A DNA stretch of 36,461 nt, taken from assembly GCA_964533785.1 (NCBI GenBank), contig CAZHNG010000017.1:1-36461 (forward strand). Direction: 5' to 3'. This DNA is from JANQRV01 sp964533785. Its GTDB lineage: Bacteria > Bacteroidota > Bacteroidia > Chitinophagales > Saprospiraceae. Shown piece after piece: positions 24,446 through 32,338 of this stretch (its first letter is position 1; every line of letters begins with the position of its first letter). Below the pieces are notes generated by a model. It saw only the letters and a list, made by a program, of their open reading frames with translations, did not search any database and had not been told where the DNA came from. A program made the position numbers and the translations under genes.

Positions 24446-25138
24446 TTAATAGCTTCTGATTATTCCAATTAAAACAACAATGACCACCAATTGGATGAAA
24501 AACAAAATCGTCGAACCAAGTGATCGTAGGAACGCATCTAAGCCCTTACCTTTATCCCTAAATATTTCAATTGTCATCCAAATTATGGAGATGTAGACCA
24601 ATGGATTAAATAACAAGCCTGTTTTGGTGATTACAAAGCTAATTAAGCCTACCAAAGTGGATTGACCAATCACAAAAGAGTTTATGGCTAAATGTTCAGC
24701 AAAGTTGTATTTCCCAAATATTAATTTGGTTGAAAGACTCAACCACACAATAGAAAGGATCCAAAAATATTTAAAATACAACTTGATGAATTTTCCTGCT
24801 TCGTATCCGACGGAGTATACTTCAGAATTTGTTTTGCTTACTTCATGATTAACTTCGATCAAAGAATCTGTTATTAAATAAATGGTGATTGCAATTATTA
24901 GAAATGAGATCGGATTGAAAATATTTTTTCTTTTTCCGTTAATGTAGTCCGTTACGGTTTTGTTTGGGTTGGAAAACAGATTTTTTACGTTGAATAAAAA
25001 ACCCTTGTCCATATTCGTAATTGTGGAAAAGCCATCATTAAAGATTGAGCTGAAAGTAATCTTCGGTACGCTCGAACTTTCACCGCAATTTGGACAGAAT
25101 CTGCTATTGTGTTCGTTGTTGCAATTAATGCATGTCAT
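24446..25138 (-). CDS. DUF3667 membrane protein with zinc ribbon
   Basis: Protein of 230 residues from the ATG at 25138. A four-cysteine zinc ribbon opens the protein (C3, C6, C15, C18; TCINCNNEH then FCPNCGES), the standard head of DUF3667 proteins. A conserved amphipathic stretch follows (FLFNVKNLFSNPNKTVTDYI then NGKRKNIFNPISFLI), leading into about five membrane helices up to the C-terminus. An ATG at 25192 would add 18 residues in front of the zinc ribbon, where none are expected, so I use the inner start. Function of the family is unknown. This is the one apparently intact gene in a run of decayed minus-strand genes, and it follows the SnoaL-like gene by 75 bases. Confidence 0.85.
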   Translation of the reverse strand: MTCINCNNEHNSRFCPNCGESSSVPKITFSSIFNDGFSTITNMDKGFLFNVKNLFSNPNKTVTDYINGKRKNIFNPISFLIIAITIYLITDSLIEVNHEVSKTNSEVYSVGYEAGKFIKLYFKYFWILSIVWLSLSTKLIFGKYNFAEHLAINSFVIGQSTLVGLISFVITKTGLLFNPLVYISIIWMTIEIFRDKGKGLDAFLRSLGSTILFFIQLVVIVVLIGIIRSY

Positions 25139-25213
25139 GCTTTTGATCACTATTTGTTTGCTGAGAAAAGCAGGTTGTGAAATGACCTTCACGAGTAAAT
25201 GAGTGGATAACTC

Positions 25214-25648
25214 TCAAGATAGGGTTTTTTCTTGATGGTTTGGATATTGTTCTTTTATGAAATTATTCAATCTTTTGTTTGCAAATTTTTGAATCTTTCT
25301 CTTCATGAAGGGTGTCCAACCAATTAAATATCCAATTGGGCCTAATGCTTGGCTCGACCATTTCCATAGATTAAAGCTATCAATGTGTTCAACGATTTTA
25401 CCTTCTTTAAAGATAAATCTTGCATGAACTTGATTTATTACCTTACGTTTTTTGGGGCCGTACAGATATTCTGCTTTCCAATCAGCACTTCCTTCTACAT
25501 CATTTGCTTTTACATTCGAGAATGTAATTTTTAGTGCGGCTTCTTTTCGAGATAAAAGCATTTCCCACATTTTGGCCACTTTATTGCCTGTTAATTTCCC
25601 AAAAGCCGGATCTTTAAATACTACATCCTTGTGATAATGGGCAACCAT
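25214..25648 (-). CDS. SnoaL/NTF2-like protein, probably truncated at its start
   Basis: The translation from ATG 25648 (144 residues) starts MVAHYHKDVVFKDPAFGKL, has a centre with NQVHARFIFKEGKIVEHIDS and FNLWKWSSQALG, and resembles SnoaL-like (NTF2-fold) proteins, small cone-shaped domains that bind ligands or act as cyclases. Family members normally have about 15 residues before MVAHYH. These are present in the DNA (FDEFKSFANGNYQK, frame open to 25699), but no start codon precedes them: the frame runs straight into the TAG stop of the M50 protease, in the same frame. So the natural start has been lost or replaced. The remaining ATG may still yield a protein, but one lacking the first helix. 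Confidence 0.6.
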   Translation of the reverse strand: MVAHYHKDVVFKDPAFGKLTGNKVAKMWEMLLSRKEAALKITFSNVKANDVEGSADWKAEYLYGPKKRKVINQVHARFIFKEGKIVEHIDSFNLWKWSSQALGPIGYLIGWTPFMKRKIQKFANKRLNNFIKEQYPNHQEKTLS

Positions 25649-25699
25649 TTTTTGATAATTGCCATTGGCAAATGATTTGAACTCGTCGAACTCGTCCCC

Positions 25700-26800
25700 C
25701 TAATAATCCAACGCCGCCTGGATCACCATAAACTCGTTGATATTCTCCATATCGATCGTACCGACGAGCTGGTCATTTTCCAACACAGGAAAAAAGATCT
25801 GCTGACCGCTCCCTTGTACTTTACGGTAAATTTCACTCAGGTCTTCCTCCGGGTGTACCACTTTAAATTCCTGGTTCATCATATCGCCCACCGATAAATT
25901 CAATTGCTTTTTCTGATACGCATCGATAACGACGTGGTGATGCAAAATACCCACCACATTTCCAGCTTCATCACCGACAATAAAATGGCGTTGGGTGCCG
26001 GAAAGCAGCACCTCCCCTACTCTATCAAGGCTATCCCTGGCGTTTAAAACGGTAAAATCGGTCATCATGGCTTCTCTTACCCGGTGGCCTTTGAGGATGC
26101 CCATTTGGCGGATCATATTATACTCGCCCGAAGCACCGAAGAAAACGAACAGACCAATGAAGATCAACAGGGGATTGTAGACAAAACCGATAAAGAAAAA
26201 GAAAATGGCGATAATTTCCCCCAGGGAAGCGGCTATCTGCGTAGCCTTCACCCGGTCCATACGCATGGATAACAGGGCGCGCAAAACCCGGCCGCCGTCC
26301 ATCGGAAAAGCGGGAATAGCATTGAAAACTACTAAAAGAATATTGGTCGTGTACAAGTAAAACAGAAAGTTGTCGGCATTGATCGTTTGCAGGAAAGATT
26401 GCGCTTCTTCCGGTTCCTGGAAAATGTACAACTGGTGGCTGACAAAGAAATAGAGTATGGCAGCAATGACGACATTTACCATCGGGCCCATAATGGCAAC
26501 GAGCAACTCTTGCTTGGGATCCTCTGGCATGCGATCGAGGCTCGCCACGCCGCCGATGGGTAACAAAGTGATTTTCTTGGTTTCTATCCCGTATTGGCGA
26601 GCGGTCAGAGAATGCCCTAATTCATGCAGTACGACGCAGACAAAGATCGTCAACACCAGGGCGATGGTCCAGAGTACTGATTCCACACTACCGCCGCGGC
26701 TCCACCCTACATAAATTGCCCAGGCAATGATTAATAAAAACGTCCAGTGCATCTGTACACGGATGCCAAAAAGTCTTCCCAAGTTTAGTGATCCTGTCAT
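25700..26800 (-). CDS. Site-2 protease family (M50B) membrane metalloprotease with CBS domains
   Basis: Intramembrane zinc protease of 366 residues. The first 210 residues hold about six membrane helices. The zinc site HELGH is at 59-63 and the third-ligand motif NAIPAFPMDGGR is at 160-171 (Asp168). Two CBS domains follow (residues about 240-366): VREAMMTDFTVLNARDSLDR, then VGDMMNQEFKVVHPEEDL. CBS domains bind adenine nucleotides and probably regulate the protease. Bacterial members cut membrane-bound regulators in stress and envelope signalling, but no anti-sigma factor is next to it. The N-terminus SLNLGRLFGIRVQMHWTFLL matches the family exactly, which supports the start. The TAG stop is directly followed, in frame, by the start-less SnoaL-like sequence. 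Confidence 0.95.
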   Translation of the reverse strand: MTGSLNLGRLFGIRVQMHWTFLLIIAWAIYVGWSRGGSVESVLWTIALVLTIFVCVVLHELGHSLTARQYGIETKKITLLPIGGVASLDRMPEDPKQELLVAIMGPMVNVVIAAILYFFVSHQLYIFQEPEEAQSFLQTINADNFLFYLYTTNILLVVFNAIPAFPMDGGRVLRALLSMRMDRVKATQIAASLGEIIAIFFFFIGFVYNPLLIFIGLFVFFGASGEYNMIRQMGILKGHRVREAMMTDFTVLNARDSLDRVGEVLLSGTQRHFIVGDEAGNVVGILHHHVVIDAYQKKQLNLSVGDMMNQEFKVVHPEEDLSEIYRKVQGSGQQIFFPVLENDQLVGTIDMENINEFMVIQAALDY

Positions 26801-26945
26801 AATTCAGGTTTATTGATAAAAGTCATTTATTGTTGGTGATCAACGTCAAGCCTTTCTATACAACATAATAGTATTATAGTGCTTTGAAGTTCACTAAGTG
26901 ATGGTAAAACAATAAATCCATCATTACTAACCAAAAAAAATTACC

Positions 26946-27620
26946 ATGAAAAAAAAATTATTCCTGATTGTTTTTGCTTTTCTTTTTATGAGTACGATCT
27001 CTTTTTCCCAAGTTCTAAGCAAAGGTAATTTTATCTTAGGATCGACGGTAGGTTTTTCTACTGCTAGTTCCAATGCCAACTCTACCACCAATGGTGTGGA
27101 AACGGAAGGTGACGGTCCTTCTTCTTTGCAAATTAGTTTTTCTCCTAATATGGGGTATTTCTTAATGGACCAATTTGCCTTAGGAATTGGAATGGATTAC
27201 ACCTTTAGCCGGGTAGAAGAAGCCAACCGGGACCGTACGGATGACAGTGATTTTCTGTTCGGACCTTTTGCGAGGTATTATTTCCCGGTAGATGATGGTA
27301 TGGCTTTCTTTTTTCTAGTAAACTTTGGCTTCGGTAATTCATCGGACCAACAAATGCTTCCCACGGGAAGGCAAAGGGTAAATAGTAATATTTTCGCCAT
27401 CGGAGCGGGGCCGGGATTTACCATCTATTCCAGTAGAGCCATTGGTATTGAATCAATTTTAAAATACAATTTTGCGAGAAGTGAATTTGAAACCGAAGCC
27501 AATGGTGTGAAAACCACTACCGTAAGAAGGACGAACCAGTTCGATGTTTCTTTGGGACTTCAATTTTACTTCGGAGGGCTGAAATCCGCAGCGGAAGAAT
27601 CTCCAAACTTTAACTTCTGA
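26946..27620 (+). CDS. Outer-membrane beta-barrel protein
   Basis: Protein of 224 residues with a signal peptide ending near residue 21 (ISFSQ). The mature part alternates polar and hydrophobic residues in about eight predicted beta strands, e.g. FILGSTVGFSTASS near 29, SLQISFSPNMGYFLMDQFAL near 60, GMDYTFSRVEE and FFFLVNFGFGNSS. It ends with NQFDVSLGLQFYFGGLKS plus a short tail with FNF at the C-terminus; aromatic termination is typical for outer-membrane barrels. This is the OmpA-like/outer membrane beta-barrel class widespread in Bacteroidota. The role is unknown (structural, adhesion or small-molecule passage). The GyrI-like gene follows 38 bases later on the same strand. Confidence 0.85.
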   Translation: MKKKLFLIVFAFLFMSTISFSQVLSKGNFILGSTVGFSTASSNANSTTNGVETEGDGPSSLQISFSPNMGYFLMDQFALGIGMDYTFSRVEEANRDRTDDSDFLFGPFARYYFPVDDGMAFFFLVNFGFGNSSDQQMLPTGRQRVNSNIFAIGAGPGFTIYSSRAIGIESILKYNFARSEFETEANGVKTTTVRRTNQFDVSLGLQFYFGGLKSAAEESPNFNF

Positions 27621-27658
27621 CCTTTGGAAACGACATCCTTTATCAAAAACATAGGACA

Positions 27659-28147
27659 ATGAAAATCACCGCCGCTGAATTTAAAACAGTATTCTCACCC
27701 ATGCGGACTTTAGCATACATCAGAAATGTTGGTCCTTACATGGGAGATACTCAATTGTTTGAACGGCTTTTCAGCCAGGTATTAGACTGGGTACAGGCCA
27801 AAGGCTTGGTTCGTTATGACATGGAGTCCATCGCCGTATACCACGATGATCCGGAAACTGTTCCTCCGGAGGAACAGCGTATCAGCGTAGGATTCACTGT
27901 TCCGACCGGAAGTGTGGGAGAAGGAGACATTCAGATCATGACCTTACCCGCCGGGAAATATGCCGTAGGATCATTTGAAATTCATCCGGATCAATACGGT
28001 GAAGCCTGGGAGCAATTGTATGAATACATTCAATCCAGTGGTTTAAAACCGGGAGCAGGTCCTATGTACGAATCGTACAAAAACGATCCTCAACAACACC
28101 CGGAAGGTAAACACGTTGTTGATATTTGTGTAGCTTTAAAAGCCTGA
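27659..28147 (+). CDS. GyrI-like (SOUL/AraC effector-binding fold) small-molecule-binding protein
   Basis: Protein of 162 residues consisting of a single GyrI-like domain. The pattern is RTLAYIRNVGPYMGDTQLFE near residue 16, then SIAVYHDDPETVPPEEQRIS and VGFTVP, then LPAGKYAVGSFEIHPDQYGE near 100, and a C-terminal YESYKNDPQQHPEGKHVVDI. The stand-alone domain is related to the effector-binding part of AraC regulators (Rob, BmrR) and to the SbmC/GyrI DNA gyrase modulator; such proteins bind small amphipathic ligands. There is no DNA-binding domain here. It follows the outer-membrane barrel gene by 38 bases, and a hairpin lies downstream, so the two may share a transcript. Confidence 0.88.
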   Translation: MKITAAEFKTVFSPMRTLAYIRNVGPYMGDTQLFERLFSQVLDWVQAKGLVRYDMESIAVYHDDPETVPPEEQRISVGFTVPTGSVGEGDIQIMTLPAGKYAVGSFEIHPDQYGEAWEQLYEYIQSSGLKPGAGPMYESYKNDPQQHPEGKHVVDICVALKA

Positions 28148-28157
28148 CTTCTTACTT

Positions 28158-28207
28158 GATAGGTGATGAGTGATGCTAAATCAGCAAGCCTTCGCTCATC
28201 ATCTATC
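28158..28207 (+). terminator. Hairpin after the GyrI-like gene
   Basis: GATAGGTGATGAG (28158-28170) pairs with CTCATCATCTATC (28195-28207) at 12 of 13 positions, starting about 10 bases past the stop codon. There is no strong T-run, so it may be a weak terminator or a 3'-end stabilising hairpin shared with the convergent gene at 28280. Confidence 0.45.
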
Positions 28208-28279
28208 GGTTAATATTGCTAGACTACTTACTCTTGCTGTTATTTTAGCGTGGTAAGCCAGTATCATCCTAAATTACAA

Positions 28280-28582
28280 TTATGGATGTTGTGACAATTT
28301 TTTAGCCATTTCAGGACTCAAAGCTTCTGCATAAGCACCATAAGCATCCACTAAAACGCCTTTCACGCCCTCCTTGGATTCAATGGCGTAGACGACCGAG
28401 CTATCACCTGGATTAGTCATGCCCTCAAAACGGTAAAATTCTTTTATTTCAAAGTCCTCAGGATGTAATTCCAAGCCTTCGGAGATACACTTGGAACCAT
28501 CAGGGTTTAGATTAAAATCGGTCGTATATCCCCTTGATCTTAAATCGATCAGTGCTTCTACTAAGGTGTCATAGCTTTTCAT
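28280..28582 (-). CDS. Small conserved Bacteroidota protein (often labelled phosphoribosylpyrophosphate synthetase)
   Basis: Protein of 100 residues with no signal peptide or membrane helix. The sequence starts MKSYDTLVEALIDLRSRGYT and includes GLELHPEDFEIKEFYRFEGM and SVVYAIESKEGVKGVLVDAY. I recognise this as a small family widespread in Bacteroidota that databases often label phosphoribosylpyrophosphate synthetase. It is far too short for PRPP synthetase (about 310 residues) and has no PRPP-binding loop, so that name is very doubtful. The function is unknown. The start is supported by the conserved N-terminus. It is convergent with the GyrI-like gene. Confidence 0.8.
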   Translation of the reverse strand: MKSYDTLVEALIDLRSRGYTTDFNLNPDGSKCISEGLELHPEDFEIKEFYRFEGMTNPGDSSVVYAIESKEGVKGVLVDAYGAYAEALSPEMAKKLSQHP

Positions 28583-29075
28583 TTCGGCGATTTTTTTGAA
28601 TAGTCAAATATAAATGGTGATTAACACTGCAATAAATTTAAGGTTCTTGTACTGATTATCACAGCCATTTCACTTAAATGTACTTGTTTTTTTGCTCCCG
28701 AGGAAAGAATCGTTTTGAAATCAGTGAACAGGGTTCGACAGGTTAAAAAGCAGCAGCGTTGAAGAGCGTAAAGCGTTGGAAGGAGAGAATAAATAAAAAA
28801 TTAATGTTTTTATTTTTTATTTAAAACAAAATAAATTATATTGCAATTGAATTTTTTCGGTACCGAAAAGCAATAGTTGGGACGTTCATTTTCGGACTTC
28901 TCCAGACGGTGATGCTATACCACATCTGTGGTATGGGTGTGCCGTTGGTTGGCAGGAATGGAGGGCGGGTTTTATACCCACCCACAGGTTAATTAACACT
29001 ATCAGGTTTTCCCCCGGTCGCCGCCGGCTCGAAATTCCCTGGAGCTGGGCTCAATTCCTATGGGGTCCACCGATC
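28583..29075. other. Gene-free stretch with several short hairpins
   Basis: I see no coding sequence. Palindromes are TTTTCGGTACCGAAAA (28854-28869), ATACCACA-TC-TGTGGTAT (28917-28934) and GGGCGGGT-TTTAT-ACCCACCC (28963-28983, one mismatch). The part after 28900 is more GC-rich than its surroundings and could encode a structured RNA or the 3' untranslated region of the large cytochrome gene. I found no match to a known riboswitch, SRP RNA or tmRNA signature. Confidence 0.4.
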
Positions 29076-32000
29076 TTATTCCCTCCAACTCAGCGATCCG
29101 CCCCCTAAATGATGAATAGTATGCTGCAACTTTCCTGCTAAGGGATTACTTGCCTTATCAACGATATTATACTCAATAGTCATCACGTCCACCGGTTCAA
29201 TATCCGGTAGTAATAGTTTAACGGACCTTCCATCCTCACTCAAAAGGACGCCGGCAATTTCCAAGGTCTTCACATCGTACCGGTCCGAACCATAGTCGCT
29301 CGTCCGCTTCAGGTTCCAGGTTTTGACCTCATAATGCTCCCTATTCTGCGCACTTTGGGGGTCTAAGGGTTGAGCAAACCCAATACGCATGCCCGTCTTT
29401 TCGGCATTCAAAGCAACGGGAACCGGCAGAGGTTTGCTAGTGTACCGCACCCGGTATAATCCACCGCCCTTCATCATTTGCGTGGTACCCCAGGCCGACA
29501 TACCGCAGGCGTAAAGATGCCCATCCTCCGGATTGAAGCGGCCTCGCATTACCCCCGTCAGAAATTTAATGCCCGGTAGATCAATTACTCCTCCTTGTTT
29601 CTGACCATTTACTTCTTCGTTATATACCAGTTGTATCTTTCCAAAACCATACGAAAGACTCAGAAGACTGCCGTTGAGCGGGCCCCACTTTTCACTATCC
29701 ACCCAGACCAATTCCGAAGGCGAGCGGTCAAATTCCATATCGACCCAGACCAATGGCGGTTCCATGGCCGCCCGCGAACTATCCGCCGGAGGGTCATAGC
29801 CCCACATATTTCCGTAAAAATTACCTTTTCCTTGTACCCAATTGATACGATTCATGGGGTTCCAAAAGCCTTGTTGATCCGTTACGATAAAGCTGCCATC
29901 CGGATTGATGCACACCCCATTAGCGGCCCGGAATCCCGTGGCAATAATTTCCGTTGTCGATCCATCCTTACTCACTTTCAACAAGGTACCGTGCTGAGGG
30001 ATCAGCGCTTCCCTGGCGTGCCGGCCACTCTTGGCGTAATACAAATTGCCTTCCGCATCCGCCTGCAACCCCATCGCAAATTCGTGAAAATGATCGGTCA
30101 CCTGGTGATCGTGATTGAAACTTTCGTAAAAGTCGGTTTCCCCATCTCCGTTCAGATCCTGTAAGCGAACGATTTGATCCCTGCAGGTCACGTAGATCTG
30201 TTCGTTCACCACCTTAATACCCAACGGCTGGAACAATCCGGCACCGATCCTTCGCCAACTGAGCTTTCCGGTATTTTCCAGCAACCCGGATATCAACCAA
30301 ATATCGCCATCCGTCGCGCAAGCCACGGCGGTATTCGCGTCTTCCAGGAAATCGATACCGCTAAGTTTCATCCTGCAATTCCAGGGATTCTCGAAGGGAG
30401 GTAATAAGACATCCGTAGCAAAGACCCCGTCTGCATTCCGGGTGGTTACTTCAGTAGTAAGCACATCCGGATAATGAGCCGGCCCGCCTTTCGTATAGGG
30501 TGATAGCGATGGCGGTGGCGCTGAAGTATCAGCTGTTGCGCTCACCTCAGATTTGCCAATAAATAATTTAATATTAACCGCGCGTCCAGCCTCAACGGAT
30601 AGCACATGATAATCCTCCTCCTGTTGAACAGCCGCCCCTTCACCAGTGAGTGCCACCTGGGCGGTAGCGGGGGCGACCCTCATTTTCAAGGGATTTGCAG
30701 CAGAACTAATGTTTAAGGTCCTGGTAAAAATAGTGGTACCTTCTACTTCTTCCATTCCCAATTCTTCTAAAACCTCCGCTTCACCGACCGAATAGGAAAG
30801 AATAATATGATCCTCATAATGGTAGATCCCTTTAAAGTCGGCCCACTCTTTGGGTAATGGCCCGAACGGCCTGCCGTCCCGTGCCCGAAAACGGGGGTCT
30901 TCGAAAGTACCGGTAGCTGGATTTGCCCAACCGGGGCCAACGGGTGTTTCAAAATGCAATTCTCCGATCGTCCGCGGATACGTTTCGTGCTTGTCATTCA
31001 ATAAAATGCCATCCCAGTCGATAAAACCTTCCCCGGTCCAGCCACCTGCTACCCGCATCAGATCGTGATCGAAGATCATCCAGGCTTTTCCTTTAGACAC
31101 TCCTCCTGCTCCTGGATCTAAACGAACAGCAATGCCCTTGTAGGCAAAATTGGCATCCAGGTAGTCTTCGTCAGCATAAGGGACCGGCCTTGGGGAATGA
31201 AAGCGTTCGGGCCCCGTTTTCTCATCTACCAATTCGTAGGTATTGATAAAGAAATTACCGTAGTCCATATCCGACCAGGGATGATAAGGCTTATACGCCG
31301 GTCCGGTAGATGAACCTTTCGGCAAATTGGCAAGATATTTAGGGCCTATTCTATAATATTCCGTAGGATTCGCTTCCCGGATATACTCTTCTCTCAAATA
31401 GGTAATGACAGCGTATTTTTCCTGCGGGGTGAGGGTCATCTGCGGAGGCATAGCGCCGTAACCTTTGGTAAGGGTTTGGTACATTGAATGAGGGTCATTA
31501 CCGGCCTTAAAAGGTTGTTCCCAAAATTTAAGCGATTGTGGGATAGAACCTTCAATTTCGGGCGTACCGTGACAATTGATGCAATTGGCATTGTAAATTC
31601 TGGCACCTATTTCCAGGGCTTCTCTATCCAGGTTTGCGACCATAGCAGCGTGATCGAGATTATCTTCGTAAGCCGGAAGGTCCGAGTCCCGTAAATTATA
31701 AGTGACATCCGAGCTTGTATTCGATTCCAGGTTCTCGACAACCCGGGTAGCGATCATTGGATAACTTTCTTCGTCGGTGAAGACCTTTCCAGCAAAAGCA
31801 TCACCGCTGAACTTTCCTTCCAAAGTAAAGGGCGTGCCGTATAACTCGAATTCACCCTTTAGCTGATTTCCACTAATGCTCGGTCGGTCAATTGGAATGG
31901 TCCCGAATTCAGCAGCATTCAAACTTACCGCGGGAGAAAACAAACCCGCACTTATCCAAATCGCACCCTCTTCGATTTCTTCATCGTCGTACTCTATTTC

Positions 32001-32099
32001 ATACACCCAAACCCCAGCAAACTCTTGCTCCCTGGTACAATAGGTAGAAACCGAAAGCATAGCGATCATAAATAAAATGAATGGAAAATTGATTTTCAT
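29076..32099 (-). CDS. Cytochrome c / DUF6797 / beta-propeller lipoprotein
   Basis: Large exported protein of 1007 residues. A signal ends in the lipobox STYC (Cys 21). After an N-terminal beta domain (about 25-120) comes a class I cytochrome c domain with the haem motif CINCH at 173-177 and axial-Met-like GYGAMPPQMTLTPQEKYAVI near 210. Then follows a DUF6797-type region (about 255-520) with AYKGIAVRLDPGAGGVSKGK and WTGEGFIDWDGILL. Residues about 560-900 look like a six-bladed beta-propeller of the NHL/SdhB-glucose-dehydrogenase kind (GIKVVNEQIYVTCRDQIVRL; ANGVCINPDGSFIVTDQQGF). A C-terminal Ig-like strand domain closes the protein. Such fusions are known in planctomycetes and Bacteroidota and probably oxidise a sugar or other substrate, passing electrons to the haem (inference). 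No redox partner gene is adjacent. It is divergent from the M1 peptidase. Confidence 0.88.
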   Translation of the reverse strand: MKINFPFILFMIAMLSVSTYCTREQEFAGVWVYEIEYDDEEIEEGAIWISAGLFSPAVSLNAAEFGTIPIDRPSISGNQLKGEFELYGTPFTLEGKFSGDAFAGKVFTDEESYPMIATRVVENLESNTSSDVTYNLRDSDLPAYEDNLDHAAMVANLDREALEIGARIYNANCINCHGTPEIEGSIPQSLKFWEQPFKAGNDPHSMYQTLTKGYGAMPPQMTLTPQEKYAVITYLREEYIREANPTEYYRIGPKYLANLPKGSSTGPAYKPYHPWSDMDYGNFFINTYELVDEKTGPERFHSPRPVPYADEDYLDANFAYKGIAVRLDPGAGGVSKGKAWMIFDHDLMRVAGGWTGEGFIDWDGILLNDKHETYPRTIGELHFETPVGPGWANPATGTFEDPRFRARDGRPFGPLPKEWADFKGIYHYEDHIILSYSVGEAEVLEELGMEEVEGTTIFTRTLNISSAANPLKMRVAPATAQVALTGEGAAVQQEEDYHVLSVEAGRAVNIKLFIGKSEVSATADTSAPPPSLSPYTKGGPAHYPDVLTTEVTTRNADGVFATDVLLPPFENPWNCRMKLSGIDFLEDANTAVACATDGDIWLISGLLENTGKLSWRRIGAGLFQPLGIKVVNEQIYVTCRDQIVRLQDLNGDGETDFYESFNHDHQVTDHFHEFAMGLQADAEGNLYYAKSGRHAREALIPQHGTLLKVSKDGSTTEIIATGFRAANGVCINPDGSFIVTDQQGFWNPMNRINWVQGKGNFYGNMWGYDPPADSSRAAMEPPLVWVDMEFDRSPSELVWVDSEKWGPLNGSLLSLSYGFGKIQLVYNEEVNGQKQGGVIDLPGIKFLTGVMRGRFNPEDGHLYACGMSAWGTTQMMKGGGLYRVRYTSKPLPVPVALNAEKTGMRIGFAQPLDPQSAQNREHYEVKTWNLKRTSDYGSDRYDVKTLEIAGVLLSEDGRSVKLLLPDIEPVDVMTIEYNIVDKASNPLAGKLQHTIHHLGGGSLSWRE

Positions 32100-32215
32100 T
32101 TTCGTTTTGTTTTGAAATTTCAGACTCCAAGATAACCAGACTTTGATTTAACTTAAAATGAAGTGAAATTCAATTATTTTTTATCTTGCTTCGTCCTCCA
32201 TTTATTGGATTATAC

Positions 32216-32258
32216 CGACGTTCAAGTGGTTTGGGAAGTCCCAAACCACTTGGCGTCA
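32216..32258. repeat. Perfect 14-base inverted repeat between divergent genes
   Basis: CAAGTGGTTTGGGA (32223-32236) and its exact reverse complement (32239-32252) are separated by two bases, with partial extension outside through GACGTT and GCGTC. It lies between the cytochrome and M1 peptidase starts. A protein-binding operator or a REP-like repeat are both possible; a terminator is unlikely between divergent genes. Confidence 0.6.
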
Positions 32259-32338
32259 AGTATAGTATGAGATGCCTGATAGTTTAGCAGCATTCTCTAC
32301 AACTGAATATTCTTCCGCAATCATTAAAATTTAAAGGT

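Noticed and set aside
28690..28800. Possible SRP RNA or tmRNA fragment (GGTTCGACAGG, AGCAGCAGCG)
   Set aside because: The short resemblances are not embedded in the required folds or other conserved parts.
29595..30164. 189-codon plus-strand frame opposite the cytochrome-propeller gene
   Set aside because: It is antisense to a clear propeller region and has no supporting motif.
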